Assembly: GCA_031769625.1 (NCBI GenBank)
Contig: JAUIMM010000113.1
Span: forward strand, 9,420,501 to 9,484,500
DNA from: Taudactylus pleione
Taxonomy: Eukaryota > Chordata > Amphibia > Anura > Myobatrachidae
Direction: 5' to 3'
DNA length: 64,000 nucleotides
Position 1 is the stretch's first letter. Each line of letters starts with the position of its first letter. Under the pieces are notes generated by a model. The model was not told the origin of the DNA and ran no database searches. It saw only the letters and a list, made by a program, of their open reading frames with translations. Made by a program: the position numbers and the translations under genes. Positions 34,830 through 46,515 of this stretch are shown in pieces.

Positions 34830-35965
34830 TGATATATACGTGCGGCTAAGGCGCACACAAACACAGAAAATATTTTTTTATTTTTGCTGGAGAGTAGTGC
34901 ACTTTGTGGGTTACACCACCCTTTAAGAAATGAGCCAGCCGGCTCTTTACTTATGGGACACAGGCGCACACTTGGCGCTGCTCCTTTGTTGATACACGTG
35001 CAGCCACAGTGCACACAATTCACAAACACAGAAAATATTTTTTTATTTGGTTTGGAGTGTACTTTGGGGGTTACAGCACCCTTTAGCGGTCAAGCCAGCC
35101 GGCCCTTTACTTATGACACAGGTGCACGCTTGGCGCTGCTCCTTTGTTGATGCACGTGAGGCTACTGCGCACACAATTCACAAACACAGAAAATATTTTT
35201 TTATTTGGTTTGGAGTGTACTTTGGGGGTTACAGCACCCTTTAACGGTCAAGCCAGCCAGCCCTTTACTTATGACACAGGCGCACGCTTGGCGCTACTTT
35301 GTTGATGCACGTGCGGCTACTGCGCACACAATTCACAAACACAGAAAATATTTTTTTATTTTGTTTGGAGTGTACTTTGGGGGTTACAGCACCCTTTAAC
35401 TGTCAATCCAGCCGGCCCTTTACTTATGACACAGGTGCACGCTTGGCACTGCTCCTTTGTTGATGCACATGCGGCTACTGCGCACACAATTCACAAACAC
35501 AGAAAATATTTTTTTATTTTGTTTGGAGTGTACTTTGGGGGTTACAGCACCCTTTAACGGTCAAGCCAGCCAGCCCTTTACTTATGACACAGGCGCACGC
35601 TTGGCGCTACTTTGTTGATGCACGTGCGGCTACTGCGCACACAATTCACAAACACAGAAAATATTTTTTTATTTTGTTTGGAGTGTACTTTGGGGGTTAC
35701 AGCACCCTTTAACTGTCAATCCAGCCGGCCCTTTACTTATGACACAGGCGCACGCTTGGCACTACTTTGTTGATGCACGTGCGGCTACTGCGCACACAAT
35801 TCACAAACACAGAAAATATTTTTTTATTTTGTTTGGAGTGTACTTTGGGGGTTACAGCACCCTTTAACGGTCAAGCCAGCCGGCCCTTTACTTATGACAC
35901 AGGCGCACGCTTGGCACTACTTTGTTGATGCACGTGCGGCTACTGCGCACACAATTCACAAACAC
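34830..35965. repeat. Tandem array, about 145-155-bp unit, in hAT element B
   Basis: Same unit as 12230-13675, seven to eight copies, more uniform here (GGTTTGGAGTGTACTTTGGG, GCCAGCCGGCCCTTTACTTA). Frames through it are repeat translations. Confidence 0.92.
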
Positions 35966-36079
35966 AGAAAATATTATTTTTTTTGCACTTGGGGGGAGCA
36001 CTCCTGATGGACAGAGCACCCCCTGGACAACACTACAGCACCCCTTTAGGACTGGGACTCTGCACAGGACTTTGGAGTG

Positions 36080-36515
36080 GACACAGCCCCTATGGACAAC
36101 TGACTACACAACACAGTCCTGCCAGCCCCTATGGACTTTGGAGGAGTGGATACAGCCCCTATGGACAACAGCAGCACAGCACAACACAGCCAGCCCCTAT
36201 GGACTTTGGAGGAGTGGACACAGCCCCTATGGACAACAGCAGCACAGCACAACACAGCCAGCCCCTATGGACTTTGGAGGAGTGGACACAGCCCCTATGG
36301 ACAACAGCAGCACAGCACAACACAGCCAGCCCCTATGGACTTTGGAGGAGTGGACACAGCCCCCATGGACAACAGCAGCACAGCACAACACAGCCAGCCC
36401 CTATGGACTTTGGAGGAGTGGACACAGCCCCTATGGACAACAGCAGCACAACACAGCCAGCCCCTATGGACTTTGGAGGAGTGGACACAGCCCCTATGGA
36501 CAACAGCAGCACAGC
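36080..36515. repeat. 66-bp tandem array in hAT element B
   Basis: Six to seven copies of CAGCCCCTATGGACTTTGGA, GGAGTGGACACAGCCCCTAT, GGACAACAGCAGCACAGC. Because 66 is divisible by three, all frames stay open and give repetitive 180-215-residue peptides that should not be taken for genes. Confidence 0.92.
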
Positions 36516-36805
36516 ACAACACTACACTGCACTACACTACACTACACTACACAGCCCAGCCAGCCCTAACTCCCACCCTCCCTCTTCACTGTCCACAGCC
36601 GAGTGAGAAAATGGCGCCGACGCGGGTACCTTATATAGGTTCCAAAACCCGCGAGACCCGGAAGGTGGGATGATGACGTTTTGCCTCGATTTCAGATCCG
36701 AGTCAGGCGGGAAAAGTCGAGCCTGACTCGGATCGGCCTCGGATCGGGGGAGCTCGGGGGGGTTCGGATTTCAGAAATCCGAACCCGCTCACCCCTACTA
36801 CATAT

Positions 36806-37319
36806 ACATATATCAATCTTTGGGTATACCGCCATAGTGCTAATAGAAATATTAATAATAATATTATATATATTGTATTATAGGAATGCATGTGTATGGC
36901 AGCACCTTCACTAGAACAAAGAAGAGACAGAGCATCTAATAAAGAACACTAAACATCTAATCATCATAGTCATAGTAAAGAAATAACATAGACATCAGAC
37001 AATACCCATCCTGTTAAAAAAATAAAATAAAAAAATCTCTATGTCGTATATACCATTTCAGAATACCTGGCACAGTATGTATGAGGTTGTTCAAGTAAAC
37101 AGGCTAATAGTAATGGATCCACTAATGGTCTGATGTATATGCTATTATGTCATATCACATTTGGTTAGACCAAATATATAGGCTCTTCAAAGAATAAATA
37201 GAGGACACAGAATATTAGACACTAACAGCCTACTACAGGATAGCAAGTATCTTAATTACCCTATCCATAAATAAATAATCATACAGAAACGCATATTTAA
37301 TGGTTAAATGAACCCAGAA
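36806..37319. other. No recognised feature
   Basis: AT-rich DNA between element B and the right arm of the large inverted repeat. Confidence 0.45.
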
Positions 37320-37789
37320 CTGGCTCACGCCGACTTGGACGAGCGGTCTGCCTTTCAATAGCTACGATTGCTTCATTGGAAGCGGGAGTACATACCCAGC
37401 TTAAACCGTGGACATTTATACGGGAGTCTATAAACCTGACTACAGGATAGAACTTATCAAATTAAACAATGTTTTTTCCTTAACATATTGGAATATAAGA
37501 CTTTAGGATTTCATTTCATACATCTTCTGTGTACATCTGCATTTCCTCAGGATTACCATGGCCACTCTTTTTTGATACATGAGTTTTTTATACTGCAGTT
37601 GCATGTTGTTCTAGTGAACCTTCGCCATAAAATTATTTTCTGCATACAAGGAAGGATCTTTAGCTCGGAAGTCTGCTGCTTCATATTGCAACATTGTTTT
37701 TACTTTTTATTTATTTTTAAATGTTTTATAAATTGTGACTTTTTATGTGTTTTTCTTTTGAAACTTTAACACCGGTGTTTCTATATATG

Positions 37790-38039
37790 GGGCCAAATGT
37801 AATAGGGTGAGAGTTTAGAAAATGTGAGAGTTTAGCAGTAAACTCTCACATTGGTTGAGTTTTATCTTCAAAATGGGAAAACATCTGAAAGAGATTTTAA
37901 ATCGTGAGAGTTTTCTAAGTCTAAAAAAACATGCAAGTTCGCTCTGTTACTTTGTTTTTGGACTCTATTACATTGGCAAAGTTTAAAAAGTGTCAGAAAC
38001 TCTCACTTTTCTAAACTCTCACCCTATTACATTTGGCCC
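37790..38039. mobile_element. PIF/Harbinger-like MITE, 250 bp
   Basis: Ends are GGGCCAAATGTAATAGGGTG and CACCCTATTACATTTGGCCC, with ATG on both sides (37787-37789, 38040-38042). The left arm of the large inverted repeat (near 31590) shows the uninterrupted target TATATATGATATTG, confirming the 3-bp duplication. Confidence 0.93.
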
Positions 38040-38090
38040 ATGATATTGATCTATTTGATTAAATAAGCATTGCGATATTAGTACTGTATT

Positions 38091-38427
38091 TGTGTATGCA
38101 ATCTATTGCTGTTATATTTTGATATTGTTTCTGCCATTCCTGGGTCCTTCAAGCGCAGCTCATATTAAGTTAATTTGTTCTTGGCGATTGTGAACCTTTA
38201 CAGGAGGTTTAATTAGAGCTGCTGCTGATACTCCTTTTGAATTGACAGATTTTAAGCATGATACCTTTAGAAGCGCTTTGGAAACTATTTCTTTATATTA
38301 TATGTATAGCAGTGTGTATATAAAGTACATTGTTTTGCGAGTATACCAGTATTAGTAATTTCACTAAATTCATTGTGCTCAGTTGTTGGACCATAAAAGG
38401 AAAAATAATTATTGTGCATTGAGCGAT
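38091..38427. other. No recognised feature
   Basis: AT-rich spacer; nothing recognised. Confidence 0.5.
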
Positions 38428-40030
38428 GCTCAGGCTACAATATTTAGCCAAGTGTATGCTCACCCCAAGGAGTGATACTTATACCCAGAGGCGTCACTAG
38501 GGTTGGTGTCACCCGGTGCAGTAATGCAGACCAGGGTGCGCAGCTCCACAAACTCTTCCCCCTTACCAGTCCAGCAGTCACACTGTGCTCCTCCCAGAAT
38601 GCCAGGTGCACCCGGTGGGCGTGATGATGTCATGCCCCATATTCTGGGTAGCAGTGCTTAAAGTGGTCCTAGAGACGTGGTGGAACGACCCCCCCTTCCT
38701 CGGCGAGTTATCAATAAAAGGACAGCGTGCGCCTAAGGCGTGTGGGGCAAGAAAGGGGCGATATCTCAAAAGAAAAGGGCATGGTCATACAATACTATCC
38801 CAAATTCAAATTCCGCCAAACAGTAGCACAATCTTAACGACATTACACCACACATAGTGCCCCTGAATCACATTACACCATAAAGTAGTGTCCCTTATTT
38901 ATGTTCTGACACACAGTAGTGCCCATTTTACACAATGACCACATTATTGACCCTTATACACAATGCCCACAGTAGTGCCCCTTATACAATGACCACAGTA
39001 GTAGTGTCCCTTATTCAATGCCACCTGTAGTAGTGCCCCTTATGCAATGCCCCCAGTAGTAGTGCCCCTTATGCAATGCCCCTGTAGCTGTGACCATTAT
39101 GCAGTTCCCCTTTAGTAATGCCCCTTTATGCAATGCACCCTGTAATATAGCCCTTTATCTAATGCCTCCTGTATTAAAGCCCCTTACGCTGTACCCCTTA
39201 TGCAGTGCCCCCAGTAGTGCTCCTTATACAATACCCCCAGGAGCTCCTTTTATGAAGTGCCCCCAGTAGTGCCTCCAGACAGTACTGCCCTTATACAGTA
39301 CCCCCAGTAGAGCTCTTATGCAGTGCCCCTTTTACAATACCCTCAAGGAGCTCCCCTTATGCAGTCCCCCTTGTAGTGCCTTATCCAGTACCACCAGTAG
39401 TGACCCTTATACAATAGCCCCAGGGGCTCCCCTTATGCAGTGCCCCCAGACAGTAGTGCCCTTATACAGTTCCCCCAGTAGTGCCCCTATGCAGTGGCCC
39501 CAGAACGCCCCCAGTAACGCCCCTTATGCTGTGCCCCCTCCCCGTGCAATACTACTTACCTCTCTTCACGAATTCCGGGTCTCCTCCTTCTTTTCCTCCC
39601 TCCGACGTGCCGCATGCGTGATGACGTCACCGCGGCCAGCGTCCAGAGCCACACACAGGCAGAGATATTCTCTGTGTCTGTGTGTGGTGCTGGACGCCGC
39701 TGCAGTGAGAGAAAGCATGAAGTGAACCCGGCGGTGGCGTGCAGGGCCAGCCCGGTTGGGGTCGGCGGGGGTGCGGTGGTACCGGTGAAAGGGGTGTGGA
39801 TGAGGTGCGGCCTGCGGGTGTGTATGCTGCTCTCTTTGGTGTCAACCCCTTGAAGAGTGACACCCGGTGCGGGCCGCTCCCCCTGCACCCCCATTGTGAT
39901 GCCACTGCTTATACCAAAACATTTACTCAAGTGTATGCTCACCCCAAAAAGTGATACTTATGCCACAATATTTAGCCAAGTGTATGCTCACCCCAAGGGG
40001 TGATATATGCCAAAAAATGTAAGCATGTGT
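38428..40030. repeat. About 48-bp repeat (3-4 copies) interrupted by a hAT MITE
   Basis: Units of TTTAGCCAAGTGTATGCTCA followed by CCCCAAGGAGTGATACTTAT lie at 38428-38485 and 39908-40030, separated by the element at 38486-39907. Confidence 0.8.
38486..39907. mobile_element. hAT MITE-like element, 1422 bp, with its own minisatellite
   Basis: Ends are CAGAGGCGTCACTAGG and ATTGTGATGCCACTG, with the exact 8-bp duplication CTTATACC (38478-38485, 39908-39915). Subterminal GGTGTCACCCGGTGC and GTGACACCCGGTGC match the 22150-24440 copy. Its interior array (about 38850-39545: GTAGTGCCCCTTATGCAATG, CCCCCA) differs from the one in that copy. Confidence 0.94.
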
Positions 40031-40139
40031 ATACTTACCCCAAATTTGAGAAACTCAAAACCTAGTAATATTAATATATTAATAATTTCAAACATCCTTT
40101 TGCAGTTGGAGCAAAGTTTTCCTGGTTTATCGTTTTTAG

Positions 40140-41521
40140 TAGAGATGAGCGGGTTCAGATCTCAGAGATCCAAACCCACCCGAATTTTGGGGATCCGGGG
40201 CGACCGAGTGCAGCTCGGATCTCCCTGACTGCCCCGGATCCCTGACCCAAGGCTAAACCTCGCGACCCCTCTGTCAAGTCGCGAGGTTTTGTTTTGAGCG
40301 GGCTTAACGCTGATTGGCCGAGAGAGCCTTCTGTCACGGCTCTCAGCCAATCAGCGTTAAGCCCATTGAAAACAGTACAAAGGATAGAAAGAAGATGGCC
40401 CTGCTGCCGACACCGAAGGGCACCCTCCGCTGCTGACACCACCGCTGCCGACACTCCTGCACTGCTGCCCAACGTACTGAGGACACCGTCAGCGACCCCC
40501 ACACTGCCGACACTCCCACACTGAGGACACCACCAGCACCCCTGCACTTCCGACACAATCAGCAAACCTACACTGAGGACACCGCTGGCACCCCCACTCT
40601 GCCGACACTGCCGGCACCTAGCATTGAGAGCACCCCTGCACTGCTGACACAGTCAGCAAACCTGCATTGAAGACACCGCTGGCACCCCCGCTCTGACGAC
40701 ACCGCTGGCACCCTGCATTGAGAACACCCCCGCTCTGCCGACACAGCCAGCAAACCTGCACTAAGACACTGCTGCACCCCCGCACTGCCGTCACAGCCAG
40801 CAAACTGCACTAAAGACAACGCTGGCACCCCCGCACTGCCAACATCACCGGTACCCTTCACTGAGAACACTGGCAGCACTGCCATTCTATGTACTGAGGA
40901 CACCACCAGCAACCCCCGCACTTCCGACACAATCAGCAAACCTGCAATGAGGACACCGCTGGCACCCCCACACTGCTGACACAGCCAGGAAACCTGCACT
41001 AAAGACACCACTGGCACCCCCGCACTACCGACATCACCGGTACCCTTCACTGAGGACACTGCCAGCACTGCAGCACTGCCATTCCATGTACTGAGGACAC
41101 CGTCAGCAACCCCGCTCTGCTGTCACAGTAAGTGCACTATTGGTGTATCCAACCCACACTGAATAACACACTGTATCCGTGTTGGAAATTAGAAGCTGAA
41201 CTGCCACATGTTAGTGCCGCCCACTGTGTCACTTAGCTTAGTCAGCCAGCTAGCTGAATGCAACCTTTTGGCCTTAACTAGATGAAAAAAATAATATTGT
41301 GAGGTGGTTAAAATTGATTGGAAATGACTGGAAACAAATGTTATTGAGGTTAATTATACTGTAGGAACAAAAACAGGCCAATTTTGTGTGATTTTAGCTG
41401 TTTTTATGTTTTTTTAAGAAAAAAATCCAGATCCAAAGCCAAAACCTGATTCAGATCCAAAACCAGGGGAAATCCAGATAAAAAACCAAAACCAAAACAC
41501 GAAGGTCTGCGCACATTTCTA
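40140..41521. mobile_element. hAT element C, 1.4 kb, noncoding
   Basis: Ends are TAGAGATGAGCGGG and GCGCACATTTCTA, with the exact 8-bp duplication GTTTTTAG (40132-40139, 41522-41529). Its left part matches the right part of the 1-2485 element, and its right subterminal region (AAAACACG, AGATCCAAAACC) matches the left ends of A and B in reverse. The interior (about 40385-41130) is a degenerate tandem repeat of ACTGAGGACACCGCTGGCAC and CCCCGCACTGCCGACACAG. No transposase. Confidence 0.94.
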
Positions 41522-41627
41522 GTTTTTAGTTATCTCAAAAGGTGAAAGAACCATAAAGGATAAGATAAAACACTTACGATATCCAATTAGCCCTGAACAT
41601 TGTTCAGGCGCTAATGAATCCCCAGGG

Positions 41628-43407
41628 CAGGGGTGTATCTAGGGGTCTGAGTGCCCCTGGAAAAATAAGGGTCTAGCACCCCCCCCAGTTATATTACATT
41701 ATTCATGCACAACCCAATATAATGTATAAAGTGTCATATAGCCCACAAGGGAAAATAATGCCTTCTCGTTGCTATTAACAACACATATTCTAAAGACAGT
41801 CATGGTTACAGAGAGTTTTCGGGCCTGCAGTTGTGTGGCGATACTGGAAATTACAAGCAGCCAGCGGCGGCTCCTCCCTCTTACCTGAGGGGGGCTGCCG
41901 CTGCTGCTGGTCTGGCTGGCCAGGGTCCTGACACCTGCGCAATGGATCTGGCAGGCACCAGGACCAACGCATGCGTATGAGCGGCTGTGACACCGCGCAT
42001 GCGCATAACACCAGCTTCTGGGAACTGCATTGACTGCAGCCCCTAGAAGCTGTGTAGAGCTGCCCGAAAGGCAGAGGAGCGGCTTCCACTGGAAAGACAC
42101 CTCCCCCTTGGGCTGCCTGTCCTTTGCATAACTGGCAGGTGGTGCTTCCAATGGAAAGCCACCTCCAGTCACAGTGTAGCCAGTGTAGTCACAGACTACA
42201 GCTGGCTCACTGAAGTGGTGGATTTTACTGGGAGGGCTGAAGCCACTGCACGCAGCACAGGTGCATTTTCAGGACTTGGGACAGTCAGCTCGTAGTCCCA
42301 GCGGTGCATGCGATCACGGTGTGCAGTGCTCACTGCTCAGTCATTTCACATCCCCCATTCTGGGATCAACATAATCACCAGTGATCCCATGTCCCCAATC
42401 CCCAATAAGTAAATAGGCATTCCATCCATAAAGCCCATAATTAGCATACACTCATCCCTACCTTAAATTAATAGACATTGACAAGATACCACTATTATAT
42501 CAAATATACCTCTTAATTAAATGAATTGTTCCCACCCCACTGTTAAATAATTTACACCACCACACCAATAGATAGCCCACCCCCATTACATTACATTATT
42601 AACCCTCACCACACTAATAAACAGCCAAGTCCTCCATCCAATTACATTAAATTACTAATCCACAGCATAATAAATGAATAGCCCAGTCCCCTCCCCTATT
42701 AGATTATATGGCTCACCCCCCACTACAGTACATTAATAAATTAATAGACAAACTCCGTTACTTCAGTAGGTTTCCCCTCCCCATCCCCTCCACACTTACC
42801 TTATTTAATCCTGTTCAAGCTTTACAGCAGTGATACCCAACCTCGGTCCTCAAGGCACACTAACAGTCCTGGTTTTAGTGATATCCATGATTGTGCACAG
42901 ATGGTTCATTCAAAATAACTGAGGCACTAATTAAGTCACCTGTGCTCAAGTATGGCTATCCCTAAAACCTGGACAGTGAGTGTGCCTTGAGGACCGTGGT
43001 TGGGAACCCCTGCTTTACAGTGACATCATAATGTCAGCAGGGGGGCCAGGCTGTTCCTGGCTGCAGCCTCCACAGAGATCCAGGGGCGGAGTCAACATAG
43101 AGATCGGGGGCGGAGTCTGGCTGCATGTGAGGGGAGGAGCAGCAGGGTGCCAGCGTCTGTCCTACTTGATGACAGACAGCTAAGGACAGCTGGCTGCTGC
43201 AGTGGATGACTGACGGGCGGCGTTACTGTCATTACACACCGATGCCGCAGCCATTGGTAAAAATACAACAGCTGCGAGCAGGGAGCACTTATGTGCAGTC
43301 AGGAGTGTATCTACCCCTTGTCTGTCGGTGGCACCGTCGGGCAGTGCCCCCCCTCAGCTGGTGCCCCTGGCGAGTGCCATGCTGGCCAAGCGGTAGATAC
43401 GCCCCTG
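41628..43407. mobile_element. hAT-like MITE, 1780 bp
   Basis: Ends are CAGGGGTGTATCTAGG and TAGATACGCCCCTG, with flanks CCCCAGGG (41620-41627) and CCCCTGGG (43408-43415), one mismatch. Noncoding. It contains the 185-bp MITE at 42828-43012. Confidence 0.85.
42828..43012. mobile_element. hAT MITE, 185 bp
   Basis: Ends are CAGTGATACCCAACC and GGTTGGGAACCCCTG, with the exact 8-bp duplication CTTTACAG (42820-42827, 43013-43020). GGTCCTCAAGGCACAC and GTGTGCCTTGAGGACC make long inverted termini. Confidence 0.95.
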
Positions 43408-43859
43408 CCCCTGGGGCTATTTAATTAGCCTCGAAGTGCTGCCTGATGCCGGCACTTATCGTGGTTTATTTTTCAGGACCTGATGTGTCCCACACTGTGC
43501 GTGGCGCGATTTGCCGCGCTAGTGGCAAGGATACAGCTGGGCATATCTGTAGGTCCTTGAACTTATCATGGATCTTATATTGTTTTCGGACGAAATATCC
43601 TATTATTTCATACAAAATAATAAGATAATCGTTGAAAAATCCAATTTTTTCGCCGTTCGCGGCTAATTGGATACCCCCCTTAACCTTAAAACTGGCCTTT
43701 TTTACATACAAGTTCAAACAACAATGCCTGCCATATAGCAAACAGTAGGGTCATAGCCAGAACTTTGTGAGCCCCAAAGCAACATTTTGGAGAGGCCGCT
43801 GCCCAATGCTTCTACATAAACAATTTTCTCCACAGTGTATACATTTTATGCCTCAAAGT

Positions 43860-44085
43860 AGTGCCCTAGTTCATTATATGCCACATAGCAGTGCCTAGTT
43901 CATTATATGCCCCATAGCAGTGCCCTAGTTCATTATATGCCCCATAATAGTGCCCTAGTTCATTATATGCCCCATAGCAGTGCCTAGTTCATTATATGCC
44001 CCATAGCAGTGCCCTAGTTCATTATATGCCCCATAATAGTGCCCTAGTTCATTATATGCCCCATAATAGTGCCCTAGTTCACATT
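43860..44085. repeat. Minisatellite, about 31-bp unit
   Basis: Seven or so repeats of GTGCCCTAGTTCATTATATG with CCCCATAGCA. Copies vary by TAGCA/TAATA and by loss of two bases. Confidence 0.9.
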
Positions 44086-44315
44086 ATAAACCACAGAGCA
44101 ACCAGTTCAAATTACAACACATTGAATTACCCCCATTCACAATATACCACATTGTAGAGCTGCCAGTACATACTATGCCACACAGTGCCTCCAGTCAAAT
44201 TATGCCACACAGGGCCCATTGACTAACCAGTACGTACCTGAGGGGATACTTCCTATTGCAGGAAATTCCAATTTGGGTAGAGAAAATCTTCTTAATTTAA
44301 GCAATTAAGCGCACT

Positions 44316-44886
44316 GGGGTCTACTCTTAGCACATGAAGTAGCTACTGAAAAATATCGCTATATATCGCATCACATCGATGCACTATATAGTGATGTTTA
44401 GTAGCCATTTATGTAGACTTACCTGTCGGGCATCTTCAGGCGGTGTCCGGCCCCACCGTGATCCTGTAAAACAGTGAGAAGACAGCCATATCGGGAGCCC
44501 GAAATGCCTGCTTCTCACTGCACATGCGCCGGCGTCCCAGAGCAGCAGGTCAAATCATATCAGCTGCAAAGGATGCTGGGAAAAGGGGGCGGGACCAGCA
44601 CCGGGTGCCGGGCAGACAGCAGGGAAGTATGCAGCTTCCCTGCTCTATTCGGCTGGCGGTAAAGATTACACCATCCCCAGATGGCGAATCTGTACTGCAG
44701 GAGAGGAATGGAAAGCTGAGCTTTCCGTTCCTGTATGATTTGCACTCACCATACAAAAGTATGGTGATGCCATTCATACACAAAGCAGGGGTTTCCGCTG
44801 GAGAAGGAATACCCTTCTCTACGAAGGCAGTGAAACACCCTGTTTACAGCTAAACAGGACTTTTCACTGCTTTATAAATAGACCCC
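44316..44886. mobile_element. PIF/Harbinger-like MITE, 571 bp
   Basis: Ends are GGGGTCTACTCTTAGC and TTTATAAATAGACCCC, with ACT on both sides (44313-44315, 44887-44889). Inner blocks are shared with 27284-28194. Confidence 0.87.
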
Positions 44887-44889
44887 ACT

Positions 44890-46207
44890 GTTCCTTTTTG
44901 GGACAGTCCTAATCTCAGGGCTCAATACCCGAACCCCAGCATCACAAAGGCTACAGGGAGAAGTCTACTCCCCTACAGTGCTGGGCTTTCTTTTTACCTC
45001 AGCTGTGTCTGTGAGCATGAGACAGGAGTGTGGGAGATGGATCCTATCAGTATGGAGCTTTACTGAGAGGGAGATACAGATTGCCACTGACCAGTTCTCT
45101 TTTCAGGCCTGGGCAATGGGCCAAACCCAATTCCTTAGCTGGCAATATCGGGAACATGGTAGACAACTAAATGGGCTGGGTCCAGAGCCCCCTAAGCCTC
45201 TGGGCCCCTTAGCAATGGCACCCCCTGCACCCACCATAGCTACGCCCATGGCAAACACACCTACGGTTCTCCCAAATCATTCTGTTATCAAACAGATACT
45301 GCACAGTGCTGGAACTGTTTTCTGAAATCTAGTTTGCTATGGTGACGAATCATTGAGCAAACACCTCCATAACTAGCTACATTATGGAGTATAGAGCAAG
45401 TTGTGTACCATACCATTTGCTACATGAGCCTTATTATTTTTCCATGTTTGTTGTACCCAATAATCTGATTTATACCACCCTCGCATTTTATAGTAAATAT
45501 GTATTAAGCGTGCATAGCTTGGAGAAGCAGCAATACCTGCATTGTACACCGCTCTCATTTGCAGGCTGCCGTGGTAACAAATGTTCCAATAGGTTACCTA
45601 TTAGGAACTGTGAAAGTGTATATCAGAATGAATCAATCATAACACACTGATAAGAGGAAAATTCTTGCCTGAATGCCAAATAGCAAACGGTGACTACATA
45701 ACCATGGTTTTACAAAAATGATAATATCTTTACGGAACAAGCTGGATGTAGAATAATAAATAGGTCACATTAGACTTACAAAGTTGTGACTCCCCACCTG
45801 CTGTGGAACTACAACTCTCAGCGGGTGATGTACTAATCCTTGGAGATAAAGTATCAACCAGTCAGCTCCTAACTGTCACTCTACAGGCTGTGTTTGAAAA
45901 ATGACAGATAGGAGCTGATTGGTTGGTAGTTTATCTCTCTCCAAGGCTTAGTACATCTACCTATCAGGATGCTTTGCTCATATTGTTGAGAAAGTGTATC
46001 TTACAGTAGGTGACTTGCAAACTGCAGCCAATGGGAGAGAAAGGAGCTTCCCAAATAGCTCAGCAAACACAAAATGTATGGAATATCTCCGCTGCAGTTT
46101 CTTTTAACATACAACATAGTAAAGTCTTTCAGAACCCTAATTTGTATAGAGTTAAATTAAAAAAGCCTTCTACAACATAGAGTACTAATCCTCTTTCTGT
46201 AGAACCA
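44890..46207. other. Mostly unrecognised; MITE ends and one small MITE
   Basis: About 45180-45250 ends CCATAGCTACGCCCATGG, a lone hAT-type terminus. About 45824-45961 is a small MITE with GATGTACTAATCCTTGGAG and CTCCAAGGCTTAGTACATC, related to 53910-54086; its 3-bp duplication is unclear. No gene seen. Confidence 0.55.
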
Positions 46208-46215
46208 CTCCAATC

Positions 46216-46507
46216 CATACTTGCCTTGAACTCACCCAGAAGTTGCAGGAGACTCACAATTTATAGTGTAGTCCCCCCATACTCCCAGAAGAGCAGGCAG
46301 ATCTTCTGCATCTCGCCCACTTCCTAGTGAAGTGGGCAGGATGGGGAAATAATATGGGGAATCTCAGGTCCGTACAGAGAGAAGAGCTAAAACGGCGTGA
46401 TCCGCTGCATTGCTTTTTGCCACGATGGAAGTGACGCAAAGATCTCCGCCCCCAAATCTGTCAGCTGCATTTCCTCTCAGAGGAGATAATTAAAGTGGGC
46501 AAGTATG
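46216..46507. mobile_element. hAT-like MITE, 292 bp
   Basis: Ends are CATACTTGCC and GGGCAAGTATG, with flanks CTCCAATC (46208-46215) and CGCCAATT (46508-46515), 6 of 8 identical. An inverted relative of 9161-9481, with shared AGATCTTC.., CCCACTT and TCCTGCC blocks. Confidence 0.7.
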
Positions 46508-46515
46508 CGCCAATT

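Larger units (their letters stand above)
33136..36797 (-). mobile_element. hAT element B (3.7 kb), internal-deletion derivative
   Basis: Ends are TAGGGGTGTGCACCGG and CCGCTCACCCCTA, with the 8-bp duplication CTACATAT exact (33128-33135, 36798-36805). It shares both ends and the 145-155-bp array with element A. The coding part keeps the transposase start, the BED finger region and the acidic C-terminal tail, but the middle and dimerisation domains are gone. A 66-bp array lies near the right end. Confidence 0.93.
31530..38090. repeat. Large inverted repeat, arms 31530-32054 and 37320-38090
   Basis: The arms are clear reverse complements, for example TTGAAAGGCAGACCGCTCGT near 32018 with ACGAGCGGTCTGCCTTTCAA at 37338, and blocks at 31560-31900 with 37480-37800. 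By eye they match around 90%. The right arm carries an extra MITE (37790-38039), whose empty target is seen in the left arm. The region between the arms contains a hammerhead-like motif (32228-32285), a small palindrome (32821-33034) and hAT element B. No reverse transcriptase was found. It may be a Penelope-like or retrozyme-like unit opened up by a later insertion, but that is inference. Confidence 0.75.
41577..43679. mobile_element. Harbinger-like MITE hosting two nested hAT MITEs
   Basis: Ends are CGATATCCAATTAGCC and GGCTAATTGGATACCCCCC, with TTA on both sides (41574-41576, 43680-43682). Removing the insert at 41628-43407 and its duplication leaves about 315 bp. Confidence 0.78.

Noticed and set aside
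35922..36673. Long plus-strand frames of 180-215 residues in three overlapping phases
   Set aside because: They are translations of the 66-bp array, whose unit length is a multiple of three and which lacks stops; repetitive composition, no domain.
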